Shown here piece after piece: positions 32,356-43,467 of a stretch of DNA of 48,147 nt (position 1 is the stretch's first letter; every line of letters begins with the position of its first letter). Source of the DNA: Candidatus Fermentibacterota bacterium. Its GTDB lineage: Bacteria > Fermentibacterota > Fermentibacteria > Fermentibacterales > JCC-6. A program made the translations under genes and the position numbers. The notes under the pieces were generated by a model. It was not told the origin of the DNA and ran no database searches. It worked only from the letters and a program-made list of their open reading frames with translations. Location: positions 1-48,147 of the forward strand of contig JAKPTG010000055.1 of NCBI GenBank assembly GCA_029571005.1. Reading direction: 5' to 3'.

Positions 32356-33362
32356 GAAAGCTCATCCTTTCCCGGCAGATTTCCGGTCAGGAGCGGGTTC
32401 ACCGGGCACCCTCCGGAACAGACCGACAGGTATTCGCACCGGGAGCACTCGGCGTTCAACGCCCTGGGCATTGACACTATCTCCTTGAATTCCGAGGCCT
32501 TCCGGGAAAGCAGAATCTCGTTCAGCGGCTCGCCGGGAAGGCGGCCTATGACGAAACCGTTCAGGTAGTCACAGGGGATGACCCCCCCGTCGGAGGCGAT
32601 CACCAGTTTGTTCACGCAACCGCCGCAGCCGAAGGCCCTTCCCCGCTCCCGGGGCAGCCTTTCCGCCAGGGCGTTCTCCGCCAGCCTGTACATCAGCAGC
32701 AGCGGGCCGTAAACATGGGCCCCCGCCTCCTCCAGTTCCGCAACGTCCCGTCCCGCGGACAGAAGCATCACCGGGTCACCGTGGAGCCATCCGGGGATGC
32801 CGTGCTGGGCCGCCAGGAGGGGTGTGAACTTGGCGGCGGGAGCCCCGGCTTCTTCCAGGGCGTAACGGGCCGTTTCCTTCACCCTGTTCCAGTTCAGCCG
32901 GGTCACCGTGCAGTTGGTTATCAACGGGAGGCCGGCCTCGAGCCCGTTCCGGATCCCCGCCGTCGCCCGCTCGAAGGTCCCTTCCCCCCGCAGGGCGTCG
33001 TGGGTTTCCGCGTCGGGCCCGTCCAGCCCCGCCATCACCGAGGATAGCCGTCCCCCGGCCGCCGCCAGGGCGCCGGCGTTTTCCGGGGTCATCCACACGG
33101 CGTTGGTGTTCAGCGAGAATCGGAACGGCCGGTCGAGAACCAGGCGGAGGAATTCACGGAAATCCTTTCGGAACAGGGGCTCGCCGCCGGTTATCACCAG
33201 CTGCGGAACCCTGGCCTCCACCAGCCGGTCCAGGATGGCCTCCCAGACCGAAAGGGGCAGGTCCTCCCGCGGGTTGTCCACCCCGCAATGGCGGCAGGAC
33301 AGGTTGCACCGTCCGGTGATGATGACGCTGACTTCCCTGGGCGCCAGGGTGATTCGGGTCAA
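32313..33362 (-). CDS. Radical SAM/SPASM peptide maturase 1
   Basis: This 349-residue enzyme is of the PqqE-like radical SAM/SPASM type. The cluster motif is CNLSCRHC (Cys 19, 23, 26), GGEP lies at 59-62 (LVITGGEPLFRKDF), and FSLNTNAVW and SVMAGLDGPDAETHDALRG follow. The SPASM region has GCGGC, VIPCDYLNGF, ECSRC, VCSGGCP and a final LSC cysteine. The TTG start at 33362 shares TTGA with the stop of the PqqD-like gene; a much longer open frame upstream is an artefact. The target is inferred to be the Cys-rich peptide encoded at 30090-30368, delivered by the PqqD-like protein. Confidence 0.88.
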   Translation of the reverse strand: MTRITLAPREVSVIITGRCNLSCRHCGVDNPREDLPLSVWEAILDRLVEARVPQLVITGGEPLFRKDFREFLRLVLDRPFRFSLNTNAVWMTPENAGALAAAGGRLSSVMAGLDGPDAETHDALRGEGTFERATAGIRNGLEAGLPLITNCTVTRLNWNRVKETARYALEEAGAPAAKFTPLLAAQHGIPGWLHGDPVMLLSAGRDVAELEEAGAHVYGPLLLMYRLAENALAERLPRERGRAFGCGGCVNKLVIASDGGVIPCDYLNGFVIGRLPGEPLNEILLSRKASEFKEIVSMPRALNAECSRCEYLSVCSGGCPVNPLLTGNLPGKDELSCVKILVEALKSLP

Positions 33363-33610
33363 ACGATGACCCCGTTTTCCCTGAGCTGGGCCAGGAAGCC
33401 GTCCAGGTCGCCGGCCAGGTCGGGCTCTTCGGGGTAGCGCCGCCGGAGTTCGGCGAGAATCTGGTCCCGGGTGGATGATCCGTCTATCATGGAGCATATG
33501 CCCACCGCCACCTCCTCGACTATGTGAAGGGCGCCGGTGTCCACATTGAAGAGGATGCCCCCCTCGGGTTCCCGACGGAAGACAATCCCCCTGGCGTACG
33601 AAATCTTCAC
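33359..33610 (-). CDS. PqqD-like peptide chaperone (RiPP recognition element)
   Basis: This stand-alone protein of 83 residues has the PqqD/RRE fold pattern. An N-terminal beta region (GIVFRREPEGGILFNVDTGA) is followed by helix residues (LHIVEEVAVGICSMIDGSS) and a winged-helix part (TRDQILAELRRRYPEEPD, then DLDGFLAQLRENGVI). The GTG at 33610 has a very strong ribosome binding site GGGAGGTGGT; the open frame upstream is AT-rich promoter DNA. PqqD-type proteins bind leader peptides and present them to radical SAM enzymes. As first gene of the cassette it should be made first and in excess. Confidence 0.85.
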   Translation of the reverse strand: MKISYARGIVFRREPEGGILFNVDTGALHIVEEVAVGICSMIDGSSTRDQILAELRRRYPEEPDLAGDLDGFLAQLRENGVIV

Positions 33611-33632
33611 ACCACCTCCCGGGAAGGAACAT

Positions 33633-33660
33633 TTGTGTTTCGCCCGTGTATGCGTAATAT
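33633..33660 (+). promoter_or_regulatory. AT-rich divergent promoter region between cassette and secreted-protein gene
   Basis: TTGTGT (33633-33638) and TAATAT (33655-33660) with a 16-base spacer precede the plus-strand gene at 33690. The same AT-rich core (TAATATATAA) would serve as -10 for the minus-strand cassette, although no good -35 is seen there. The 80 bases between 33610 and 33690 are the only intergenic space of the locus. Confidence 0.45.
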
Positions 33661-33689
33661 ATAAGGGCATCACAGGGGAGGGCCTCAGC

Positions 33690-34079
33690 ATGAAAGCCTT
33701 TGTTTCGGTTCTGGTTCTGTGTTCCGTTTCTCTGTACGCCTACGGCCTCGACGCCGACGCCTTCGATCTGCTCAACCCGCCCTCGGCGGGCGGAACGGGG
33801 TTCCATAACCTCCGCAGCACCGCATCCTTCAGCCTGCTTTCCGGCTCCGGCGGCACCTGGGGAACCGGGGCCTACATAGGCTCCATGGACTTCGTCCTTC
33901 ACCCCAAGGTGACGGCCCTTGTGGATCTGGGCTACGCCCGCACCTTCGATTTCAGCGGGGGGGACCGCTTCGGGCACGTCCTGGGCGGGCTTCAACTGGA
34001 ATGGAAGCCCACGGGCAGCACCAGTTTCACCCTGCAGTACCGCGGCGCGGTTCCCACGGGGCGTGACGAGGGGTTCTAA
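33690..34079 (+). CDS. Short secreted beta-rich protein, unknown
   Basis: This 129-residue protein starts at ATG 33690 behind GGGGAGGG. It has a Sec signal peptide (MKAFVSVLVLCSVSLYAYG) cleaved near residue 19. The mature part is Gly/Ser and aromatic rich with alternating strands (TASFSLLSGSGGTWGTGAYIG, ALVDLGYARTFDF, GLQLEWKPTGSTSFTLQYRG), like a fragment of an outer-membrane beta-barrel or a small beta sandwich. It is divergent from the peptide cassette and coupled to the next gene. I cannot name a family. Confidence 0.7.
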   Translation: MKAFVSVLVLCSVSLYAYGLDADAFDLLNPPSAGGTGFHNLRSTASFSLLSGSGGTWGTGAYIGSMDFVLHPKVTALVDLGYARTFDFSGGDRFGHVLGGLQLEWKPTGSTSFTLQYRGAVPTGRDEGF

Positions 34080-34081
34080 GC

Positions 34082-34984
34082 ACGGTTTTCCTGCTTATTC
34101 TGCTGACCGCCGGTTCCGGCGGCGACTCCCTCTTCCTTGCGGGAGACCTTCCCGCAGCCCTTACGGCGTACGTTGCGGAGCACCTCGAGTCGCCGGGGCG
34201 CTGGTGGCCGGCCTACCGGGCCGCCTGGATACTGAACAGGCTCGACATGCCCGACTCCGCGGTGGTCTGGGCCCGCAGGGCCCTGCAGCTCCGCCCCGGG
34301 AGCGCCCCGGTGCTGGGCGAGTTCCTGCGGGCCGGAAGCCGCGAGCCGGACAGCGTTCTGAAGTACTCGTACCTGGTTTCGGGGGGAGGGGTCTGTCGTT
34401 TCCGGCTGGCCCAGGCGGAGAGGAGGGCGGGGGTGTCCTTAGGGCACACCGGTTATCTGCTGGAAACCCTCGGCTCGGGGACGGATTCCGCCCGGGCCGA
34501 CGCCGCCTGCTGGCTCTCGATGCTGATGCCGGACAGTGCGCTGAAGCTGCTGGAGCTGGCGGTGGCCCTGGCTCCGGAAGATCCTTTCTACCGCACGGTG
34601 TTTGCCGGGAGGCTGGCGGCGGAGGGGTTTCCCGACCGGGGGCTGGCCGTTCTCGAGCCCCTGGAGCCCGAGGGCTACTACTACTGGCAGGCCGCCGCGG
34701 GGTGTCTGGAGGCGTCCGGCCTTACGGAGGCCGCGGCGGAGGCCTACCGGGCCGCCTATGCGGCCAGGCGGTGCCCGGCCGCGGCGGCGGAACTGGGCTG
34801 GTTCCTGTACAGGACCGGGCGGAGCATGGTTCGGGAAGACCGGTGCACCGAGGCCCTTCCGTACCTGAGGGAGGCGGCGGGGGTGTGGCATCGGGATTCC
34901 GCCTGGGCGAGTGCCGCCGAATCCCTGGCTGCGCTCGCGGGGGAGTTTCTCAGGGCCGGTGCCGGTTGGGAGAGAGTGCGTTGA
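34082..34984 (+). CDS. Secreted TPR-like protein, apparent ACG start
   Basis: The coding frame with signal-like sequence TVFLLILLTAGSGGDSLFLA begins right after the previous gene, but contains no ATG, GTG or TTG until 34247. The ACG at 34082 lies eight bases after GAGGGG and two bases after the upstream stop, and would give 300 residues with an intact signal peptide. Starting at ATG 34247 would delete it. The mature protein is a chain of TPR-like helices (PAYRAAWILNRLDMPDSAVV, WARRALQLRPGSAPVLGEFL, LLELAVALAPEDPFYRTVFA). A rare ACG start or a base error at the start codon are both possible. It overlaps the next gene by TTGA. Confidence 0.65.
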   Translation, partial: TVFLLILLTAGSGGDSLFLAGDLPAALTAYVAEHLESPGRWWPAYRAAWILNRLDMPDSAVVWARRALQLRPGSAPVLGEFLRAGSREPDSVLKYSYLVSGGGVCRFRLAQAERRAGVSLGHTGYLLETLGSGTDSARADAACWLSMLMPDSALKLLELAVALAPEDPFYRTVFAGRLAAEGFPDRGLAVLEPLEPEGYYYWQAAAGCLEASGLTEAAAEAYRAAYAARRCPAAAAELGWFLYRTGRSMVREDRCTEALPYLREAAGVWHRDSAWASAAESLAALAGEFLRAGAGWERVR

Positions 34985-35279
34985 AGCCTTTTCTCTTCAC
35001 AAGCGCCGCGGCTTTGCTTATCTTCATGTCGGCGTGCTCCCTCCGGGTGCCGGACGACCGGTGGAGCCACGGCGTGTTCAGCGCCGCGGCGGCCGGGGCC
35101 TTGTCGGTTACCATGGAGGACGGGTGTAAAGGGGCTGCCGCCGCGGCGGGCCTGGGGCTTCTGAAGGAACTGTTCGACGCCTTCCGGGGGTCGGGCTTCA
35201 GCTTCGGAGACCTTGCGGCGGATCTGGCGGGGAGCGTTGCGGGCGCCGCTGGCGCCGAGGCTGCGATGAAGGGGACGTT

Positions 35280-35295
<16 letters not shown>
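34981..35295 (+). CDS. YfiM-like (DUF2279) lipoprotein
   Basis: This 104-residue lipoprotein starts at TTG 34981 (TTGA overlap). The signal peptide ends at the lipobox FMSAC. The mature part [38 protein letters not shown] and [14 protein letters not shown] follows the DUF2279/YfiM pattern, with a Gly/Ala-rich C-terminal segment that may insert in a membrane. Function in the family is unknown. Its last 16 bases overlap the secA start. Confidence 0.75.
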
Positions 35296-38306
<3,011 letters not shown>

Positions 38307-38318
38307 AGGGAGACGGTT

Positions 38319-38606
38319 ATGTCGGAGCACAGAGGGAAAGGTGAGTTCTGGGCCTTTTTCGCCGGAGTCATCGCGGGAGGCGTAGCGGCGCTGCTGCTGG
38401 CCCCGGCCAAGGGCGAGGAGACCCGCAGGAAAATCGCCTCCACCGCGGGCGAACTCTGCGACAAGGGTGGGCAGATCTACCACCAGGGCGTCGAGAAGGC
38501 CGGTGATCTCATCGAAGCCGGCAAGGGCAAGGCCGGGGAGCTGAAGAACCGGGTCGAGGACGCGGTTGAAACTCTGAAGAAGAAGAAGTCGGAGAGTCAG
38601 GCCTGA
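38319..38606 (+). CDS. YtxH-domain protein
   Basis: This 95-residue protein has one N-terminal hydrophobic segment (FWAFFAGVIAGGVAALLLAP) followed by KGEETRRKI, the YtxH/GvpP-like signature, and a charged amphipathic helix with 11-residue periodicity (GQIYHQGVEKAGDLIEAGKG). Such proteins are often stress-related and membrane associated; exact role unknown. It lies 12 bases after secA and five bases before the next gene. Confidence 0.85.
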   Translation: MSEHRGKGEFWAFFAGVIAGGVAALLLAPAKGEETRRKIASTAGELCDKGGQIYHQGVEKAGDLIEAGKGKAGELKNRVEDAVETLKKKKSESQA

Positions 38607-38610
38607 CATC

Positions 38611-39450
38611 GTGCCCGTGGTCATAATGGGCGACGGCGCCGTAGGGTCCGGCCTTGCCGTCGCCCTGTCCCTTTCCGGACGGGAAGTCTTCCTTGCGGGT
38701 CCCCCGGGAACCCCTGCGGGGAGCAGGGAAATCGTCGCGGAGGGCTTCATTGGGGGCCGTGGGAGGGTTTCCGTCGGAGACGCCTTTGCCGCCCCCAGGG
38801 GGGCGGTCATGGTCTGCGCCCTGAAGGCGTACCACCTGGCGGGCGCCCTCGAGGGGATTGCCGCCGGGGCTCCCGCCCGGCTGGTCAACGTGTCCAACGG
38901 GCTCTTCGAGGCCGGTGAGTGGGGAGGTTTTACGCCGGAGCCGGCGGTGCTCACCGCCGGTTTCCGCCTGGAAAACCGGGTGGTTCTGACCGCCTCCGGG
39001 GAGCTGACGGTCGTCCGGAAGGGCGTCGCGGAAGAGCTGTTCCGGGGCACCAGCCTTCCGGTGAGACCGGTGGAGGACATTCAGCTTCAAGTTCAGGCGA
39101 AGTGGCTGGTGAACAGCATCGTCAACCCCCTGGGGGCGATCACCGGCCTGCCCAACAACGGCCTTCTTCCCGCCGGACTGTCGGAGCTGGCGGAAACCCT
39201 GTTCCGGGAACTGGCGCCCGCGGTGCGGGACGACTGCCGGAACGCCTCCCGGGCGATGCTCCGGGCCGTTCTGGAGAAGTCGGAGAACCTCTGCAGCATG
39301 CTTCAGGATGTGAGGGAGGGAAGGCCCACGGAGCTGCCCTGGCTCACGGAGTACGCCCTGCGGAGGCTCGGCCCGGACCGGTGCCCGGCGGCGGCGGCGG
39401 TCTGCGCTCTGGCGGTGGCGGCGGCTTCAGGGGCCCGCCCGGACCGGTGA
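38611..39450 (+). CDS. Ketopantoate reductase-like (ApbA/PanE) dehydrogenase
   Basis: This 279-residue protein has an N-terminal Rossmann motif MGDGAVGSGLAVALSLSG, the NADPH-region VMVCALKAYHLAGAL, and the family C-terminal helix bundle with KWLVNSIVNPLGAITG and SMLQDVREGRPTELPWL. The conserved Lys (K of AKW) and Asn (NSIVNP) of PanE are present, as is the Ser/Glu end motif. PanE reduces ketopantoate in CoA synthesis; ApbA-type relatives with other substrates are common and the overall similarity here looks moderate. GTG 38611 is the likely start. Confidence 0.83.
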   Translation: MPVVIMGDGAVGSGLAVALSLSGREVFLAGPPGTPAGSREIVAEGFIGGRGRVSVGDAFAAPRGAVMVCALKAYHLAGALEGIAAGAPARLVNVSNGLFEAGEWGGFTPEPAVLTAGFRLENRVVLTASGELTVVRKGVAEELFRGTSLPVRPVEDIQLQVQAKWLVNSIVNPLGAITGLPNNGLLPAGLSELAETLFRELAPAVRDDCRNASRAMLRAVLEKSENLCSMLQDVREGRPTELPWLTEYALRRLGPDRCPAAAAVCALAVAAASGARPDR

Positions 39451-39502
39451 CGCCGGACGATGCCGCTCCGTCGGAGGGCCGGGACGTACCCCGGCCGGCC
39501 GC

Positions 39503-40764
39503 ATGAATAAAAAACTGAAGCTCCACATCGGGCTTGCGATGCCGATCATGCTTGTGATCCAGGCATTGGGCCTGACCTTCATAAATCCGATAAGCATGGA
39601 TTCGTTGGAATACATCGCCCTGAGCCGTTCCCTCCGTCACGATGGCGGGTATTCCGCCCCCCCCGGCTTGCGGGCTTCGACCGGTTCCCCGGCGAGGATC
39701 CCACAAGGATGCGCCAACCGGTGTATCCGCTCTTTCTGCTGGTTTTCCACCAGTTGTCCGGAGAGCGGATATTCGTGGTTCAGTTGATTCAGGTGATCAT
39801 GAACATGCTGACGATATGGATACTGGCGCTCGTCGCACACCGGCTCCTTGGAGACGGGCTCATTCCCAGCTCCATCCTGTTCCCCGCTATGTACTTCCCT
39901 TGGCTTGTAATGGCCGGCAGGGTACTGACTGAGACGATGTACGGCCTTCTGCTGTGGATATCCGTGCTTGTGCTTGTTAAGTCGTTGGATTCCGGTAAAA
40001 ACGGTTTTACGTTTTTATTTGGCCTCATATCGGGAATAATGACCCTTCTGAGGCCCGAAGGGATCCTTGTATGGGCGCTTTCACTCCCGCTCGCACCGGC
40101 AATCGTTCAGGGAAGGAAAGCCATTGTTCACTGGCTCTTATCCGGAGCGGGCGTTCTTGTCTGTATTCTTCCCTGGGCTGTGAGAAACCGATCGGCTCTC
40201 GGCGAATTCACCCCGTTCCCGACAACCTCCGGCTACAACCTATGGGTCGCCGTCAGACCGGTCGGCAGTGAAGTGTGGAGTGAATCGGACGAGTTCTCCC
40301 TGGCGACCGATTCCGGGAGGCGATACTACATTGACCGGGAGGCCTCCCGGAAGTTCACGGAGCTGGCGGTGGAAAACTTCCGAAGAGACGGGGTTCCGGT
40401 TGTTGTCGCGAGGGCTTTGCAGAGAACGGCGCTCGCCTGGACCCGTTTTCCCGGTACCGGTGAGGCGGCCGGGTGGAACCCTGGGTTTCTGCTTCTCACC
40501 ACCGTCCACGTCTCGATGCTCGGCTTCGCGGTGTCGGGTTTCGTCGGGCTGAAGACCGGGAGGGCATGGCTTCTGGTCTTTCCCCTGTTCGTCCTTTCCC
40601 TGTCGCTGCCGGTATCCAAGGGGCTGACAAGGTATCTGCTGCCGGGCATGCCGGCGGTGGCTCTCCTTGCGGGCCAAGGGTTGCTATCGTTTTTATCGAA
40701 AATAAAGGGGAGCAAGTTACCTGAAGTCGGCAAGGCGGCCGGTTCGTCCGCCAAGGGGGGGTGA
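39503..40764 (+). pseudogene. ArnT/PMT-like membrane glycosyltransferase gene with a frameshift at a C8 tract
   Basis: Two frames together encode one GT39/PMT_2-type protein of about 420 residues. The first (from ATG 39503) has a membrane helix and the acidic loop SMDSLEYIALSRSLRHDGGY; the second resumes as GFDRFPGEDPTRMRQPVYPL and continues through about nine membrane helices to 40764. The switch from frame 2 to frame 1 is at the run of eight C at 39657-39664; one additional C would restore a continuous protein. Such enzymes use polyprenyl-phosphate sugars at the periplasmic face. The DNA is visibly AT-richer than its neighbours (for example TTTTACGTTTTTATTT near 40005), which suggests horizontal acquisition. 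Sequencing error, decay or slipped-strand phase variation are all possible. Confidence 0.78.
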
Positions 40765-40833
40765 AACCGTTCACCCCTGTTTGGGGCGCGCATTTCCGAA
40801 GGCATGCCGGGGCGGCGACGTGCGGCCCGGGGG

Positions 40834-41352
40834 CTACTCCTCTTCCGGCTCCCCCATGTAAACGTCCTTCTCGAGGATCTGCCAGGCCGGCTTGCCGGTC
40901 AGCTCACCCAGGTCCTCCAGGACATCGTGCTGCGACTGGTCGAGGATGAGGGACTGGCGGAACATCTCCACGGCCTCCTCCTCCTGCCCCTGGACCATGT
41001 AGAGCCTGCCGAGGGCGTTCAGCGCCTGGGTCACCTCGGGATCGAGTTCAACGGCTCTTTCCAGGAAGTCTATGGCCTTCTCCAGCATCTCTTCCTCGTC
41101 GTGGTCCTTGTCCCAGAGATCGGTCGGGGGGATGTTCTCCAGAATGGCGCGGCCCCAGGCCAGCCCCAGCCCCAGAAACGCCTCGGCGTTTTCCGGATCT
41201 ATGTTGAGAACCTCATCGTAGTGGGGCATGGCCTCAGCCGGTTTGCTATCCTCCATATACATGGCCGCCAGGCTGATTCTGGCGTCGATGTCCTTCGGGT
41301 CATCGGCTACCGCTTTTTTCAACTGCTCGTAAAGGGCTCGGCGCTCTGTCAT
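40834..41352 (-). CDS. TPR protein
   Basis: This cytoplasmic protein of 172 residues has no signal peptide. Three TPR units are visible: DARISLAAMYMEDSKPAEAM with PHYDEVLNIDPEN, AEAFLGLGLAWGRA (with an acidic insert DLWDKDHDEEEM), and QALNALGRLYMVQGQEEEAV with EMFRQSLILDQSQ. The acidic tail ends YMGEPEEE. The ATG at 41352 has GGAGG nine bases upstream. It is divergent from recG and convergent with the broken glycosyltransferase gene; no function is proposed beyond protein binding. Confidence 0.85.
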   Translation of the reverse strand: MTERRALYEQLKKAVADDPKDIDARISLAAMYMEDSKPAEAMPHYDEVLNIDPENAEAFLGLGLAWGRAILENIPPTDLWDKDHDEEEMLEKAIDFLERAVELDPEVTQALNALGRLYMVQGQEEEAVEMFRQSLILDQSQHDVLEDLGELTGKPAWQILEKDVYMGEPEEE

Positions 41353-41439
41353 ACCAGTGAAACCTCCGGTTAGCTGGCCTCAGGGTATCGGCGTCAATTA
41401 TACATACCCCAGGTGTCCGTCAAGCCCCCCGGGAGGCCC

Positions 41440-43467
41440 ATGAAACTGGACGATCAGGTGCGCTGGCTCAGGGGGGTCGGGCCCGCCAGGGCCGACCTGC
41501 TGAAGAAGCTGGGCATCGAGCTGCTGGGAGAGCTTCTCCTGCACCTGCCCAGGGCCTGGCTCGACCGCAGAACCGTTGTCCCCGTGGCTTCCGCCGTGCC
41601 GGGGGAAACCCTGACCGTGGCCGGAACCGTTCTGTCGCTGAACCGGAGGCGCGCCGCGGGGGGCAGGGTGATGGTGGAGGCCGTGCTGTCCGACGGCGCC
41701 CCGATCAGGCTGGTTTTCTTCAGCGACCGCTATCCCGCGTCCAGGCTGGAAAAGGGGCTTCAACTGGTGGCCTCGGGCACCGTGGAGAATTACCGCGGCC
41801 CCGCCATGGTCCATCCGGACCTCCTGTTCCCTCCCGCCGGGGAAGAGCCCGAGGCTCCGGGAATGCTCCCCCTGTACCCTCTCACCGCCGGGCTCACCCA
41901 GGGAATGATGCGCAGAATCATCGCCCTGGGGCTCGAGGAACTGTCGTCCCCCTCCCCTCTCCTGCCTGAGGAGGTTATGGCGAAGGCCGGGTTCCCGGAC
42001 AGGATGGCGCTGCTCAGAGCGGCGCACCGCCCGGAGGACCCCGGGGAGGCGCGCAGGGCCCGGGACACCCTGGCCCTGGAGGAACTGTGCCTTTACCGGT
42101 GGGCCCTGAGGATGGTCAGGGCCCGGACGGACAGGGAACCGGGGGTCGCCCTGACCGCCCGGCCGCACACTCCGGGGGAGTTCGCCGCCGGTCTCCCCTG
42201 GCCCCTCACGGAAGCCCAGGAAAGGGCCATGGGGGAAACCCTGAACGACCTGTCCCGGCCGGAACCCATGCGAAGGCTGCTGCAGGGGGACGTGGGGTCC
42301 GGCAAGACGGTGGTGGCCGCCGCCGCCTGCGCCAGGTGCGTTCTGTCCGGTCACACGGCGGTGCTCATGGCCCCCACCGAGGTGCTGGCGGTTCAGCATC
42401 ACCGCAGCCTCAGGGGGTTCCTGGAATACCTCGGGGTCCGGGTTCGCCTGCTGACCGGAGGCACCGGCGCCGCCGCGAGAAAGGCCCTGGCCGGGGAGAT
42501 GGAACAGCGCCCCGACTGTGTGCTGGTCGGAACCCACGCGGTGCTCGAAGACTGGGTTCCTCTGAGCCGGCTCGCCCTGCTGGTGGTGGACGAGCAGCAC
42601 AGGTTCGGGGTGATGCAGAGGGAAAGGCTCACCGCGGGCAGGGCTCCGAGACCTCACGTTCTCATAATGAGCGCCACGCCGATTCCCAGAACTCTGGCCA
42701 TGACCCTGTACGGCGACCTGGACCTGTCGGTGATAGACACGATGCCTCCGGGCCGGGGCAGAACCGTGACCAGGATCATAGGCGAAGGCGGGAAGAGGGA
42801 GCTGGCGGAGTTCATCCTGGAACGGCTGTCCCTGGGGGAGCAGGTGTTCATGGTGTACCCGCTGAAGGAAGTCTCCGACAACACGCCGACGCTGGATGCG
42901 GAAACCGCCTTCGAGCGCATCGTCAGGGGGCCCCTGGGAAAATGGGGGGCGGTGCTTCTTCACGGGGGCATGCCGCCGGGGCGGAAGGTGGAGGCGGTCA
43001 CCGCATTCGCCACCGGGAAGGTCGGGATTCTGGTGAGCACCACCGTGATCGAGGTCGGGATAGACGTTCCCGGCGCCACCGTGATGGTGATCTCGGGGGC
43101 GGGCAGGTTCGGCCTGAGCCAGCTTCACCAGCTCAGGGGCAGGGTGGGCCGCGGAAAGGGCGATTCATGGTGTTTCCTGGTGCACGAGGAGGGCGACTCA
43201 CCCCAGGCCATGGCAAGGCTGAACGCCCTGGCCGGCACTTCGGACGGCTTCCGGGTCGCTTCCAAGGATCTGGAACTCCGGGGACCCGGGCAGGTGCTTG
43301 GAACCAGGCAGCACGGCATCCCCGAGTTCAGGGTGGCCGACCTCGCCGGGGATACCGGGCTGATGAAAGAATCGGAAAATATTCCAGCGCCGGGAGATGC
43401 GGAACTGGAGCGGCTCGTCCGGGAGGAGGCGTGGCGCTTCGGAGGCCTGTCCTTCCCCGGGATATAG
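41440..43467 (+). CDS. recG: ATP-dependent DNA helicase RecG
   Basis: This 675-residue helicase regresses stalled forks and processes Holliday junctions. An N-terminal wedge (OB-fold) domain covers about 1-200 (VRWLRGVGPARADLLKKLG, then LHLPRAWLDRR). Helicase motifs are LTEAQERAM (Q-like), LLQGDVGSGKTVVA (Walker A, near 283), APTEVLAVQHH, DEQHRFGV (near 383), MSATPIPRTLAMTLYGDLD, VSTTVIEVGIDVPGAT and QLRGRVGRG (near 565), ending with LGTRQHGIPEF. The ATG at 41440 follows GGGAGG; an upstream GTG (41413) would add nine residues. Length is normal, slightly short at the N-terminus. Confidence 0.96.
   Translation: MKLDDQVRWLRGVGPARADLLKKLGIELLGELLLHLPRAWLDRRTVVPVASAVPGETLTVAGTVLSLNRRRAAGGRVMVEAVLSDGAPIRLVFFSDRYPASRLEKGLQLVASGTVENYRGPAMVHPDLLFPPAGEEPEAPGMLPLYPLTAGLTQGMMRRIIALGLEELSSPSPLLPEEVMAKAGFPDRMALLRAAHRPEDPGEARRARDTLALEELCLYRWALRMVRARTDREPGVALTARPHTPGEFAAGLPWPLTEAQERAMGETLNDLSRPEPMRRLLQGDVGSGKTVVAAAACARCVLSGHTAVLMAPTEVLAVQHHRSLRGFLEYLGVRVRLLTGGTGAAARKALAGEMEQRPDCVLVGTHAVLEDWVPLSRLALLVVDEQHRFGVMQRERLTAGRAPRPHVLIMSATPIPRTLAMTLYGDLDLSVIDTMPPGRGRTVTRIIGEGGKRELAEFILERLSLGEQVFMVYPLKEVSDNTPTLDAETAFERIVRGPLGKWGAVLLHGGMPPGRKVEAVTAFATGKVGILVSTTVIEVGIDVPGATVMVISGAGRFGLSQLHQLRGRVGRGKGDSWCFLVHEEGDSPQAMARLNALAGTSDGFRVASKDLELRGPGQVLGTRQHGIPEFRVADLAGDTGLMKESENIPAPGDAELERLVREEAWRFGGLSFPGI

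Noticed and set aside
40774-40786. CCCC-N5-GGGG as terminator between the glycosyltransferase and TPR genes
   Set aside because: Stem of four pairs without a T-run is within chance for this GC content.
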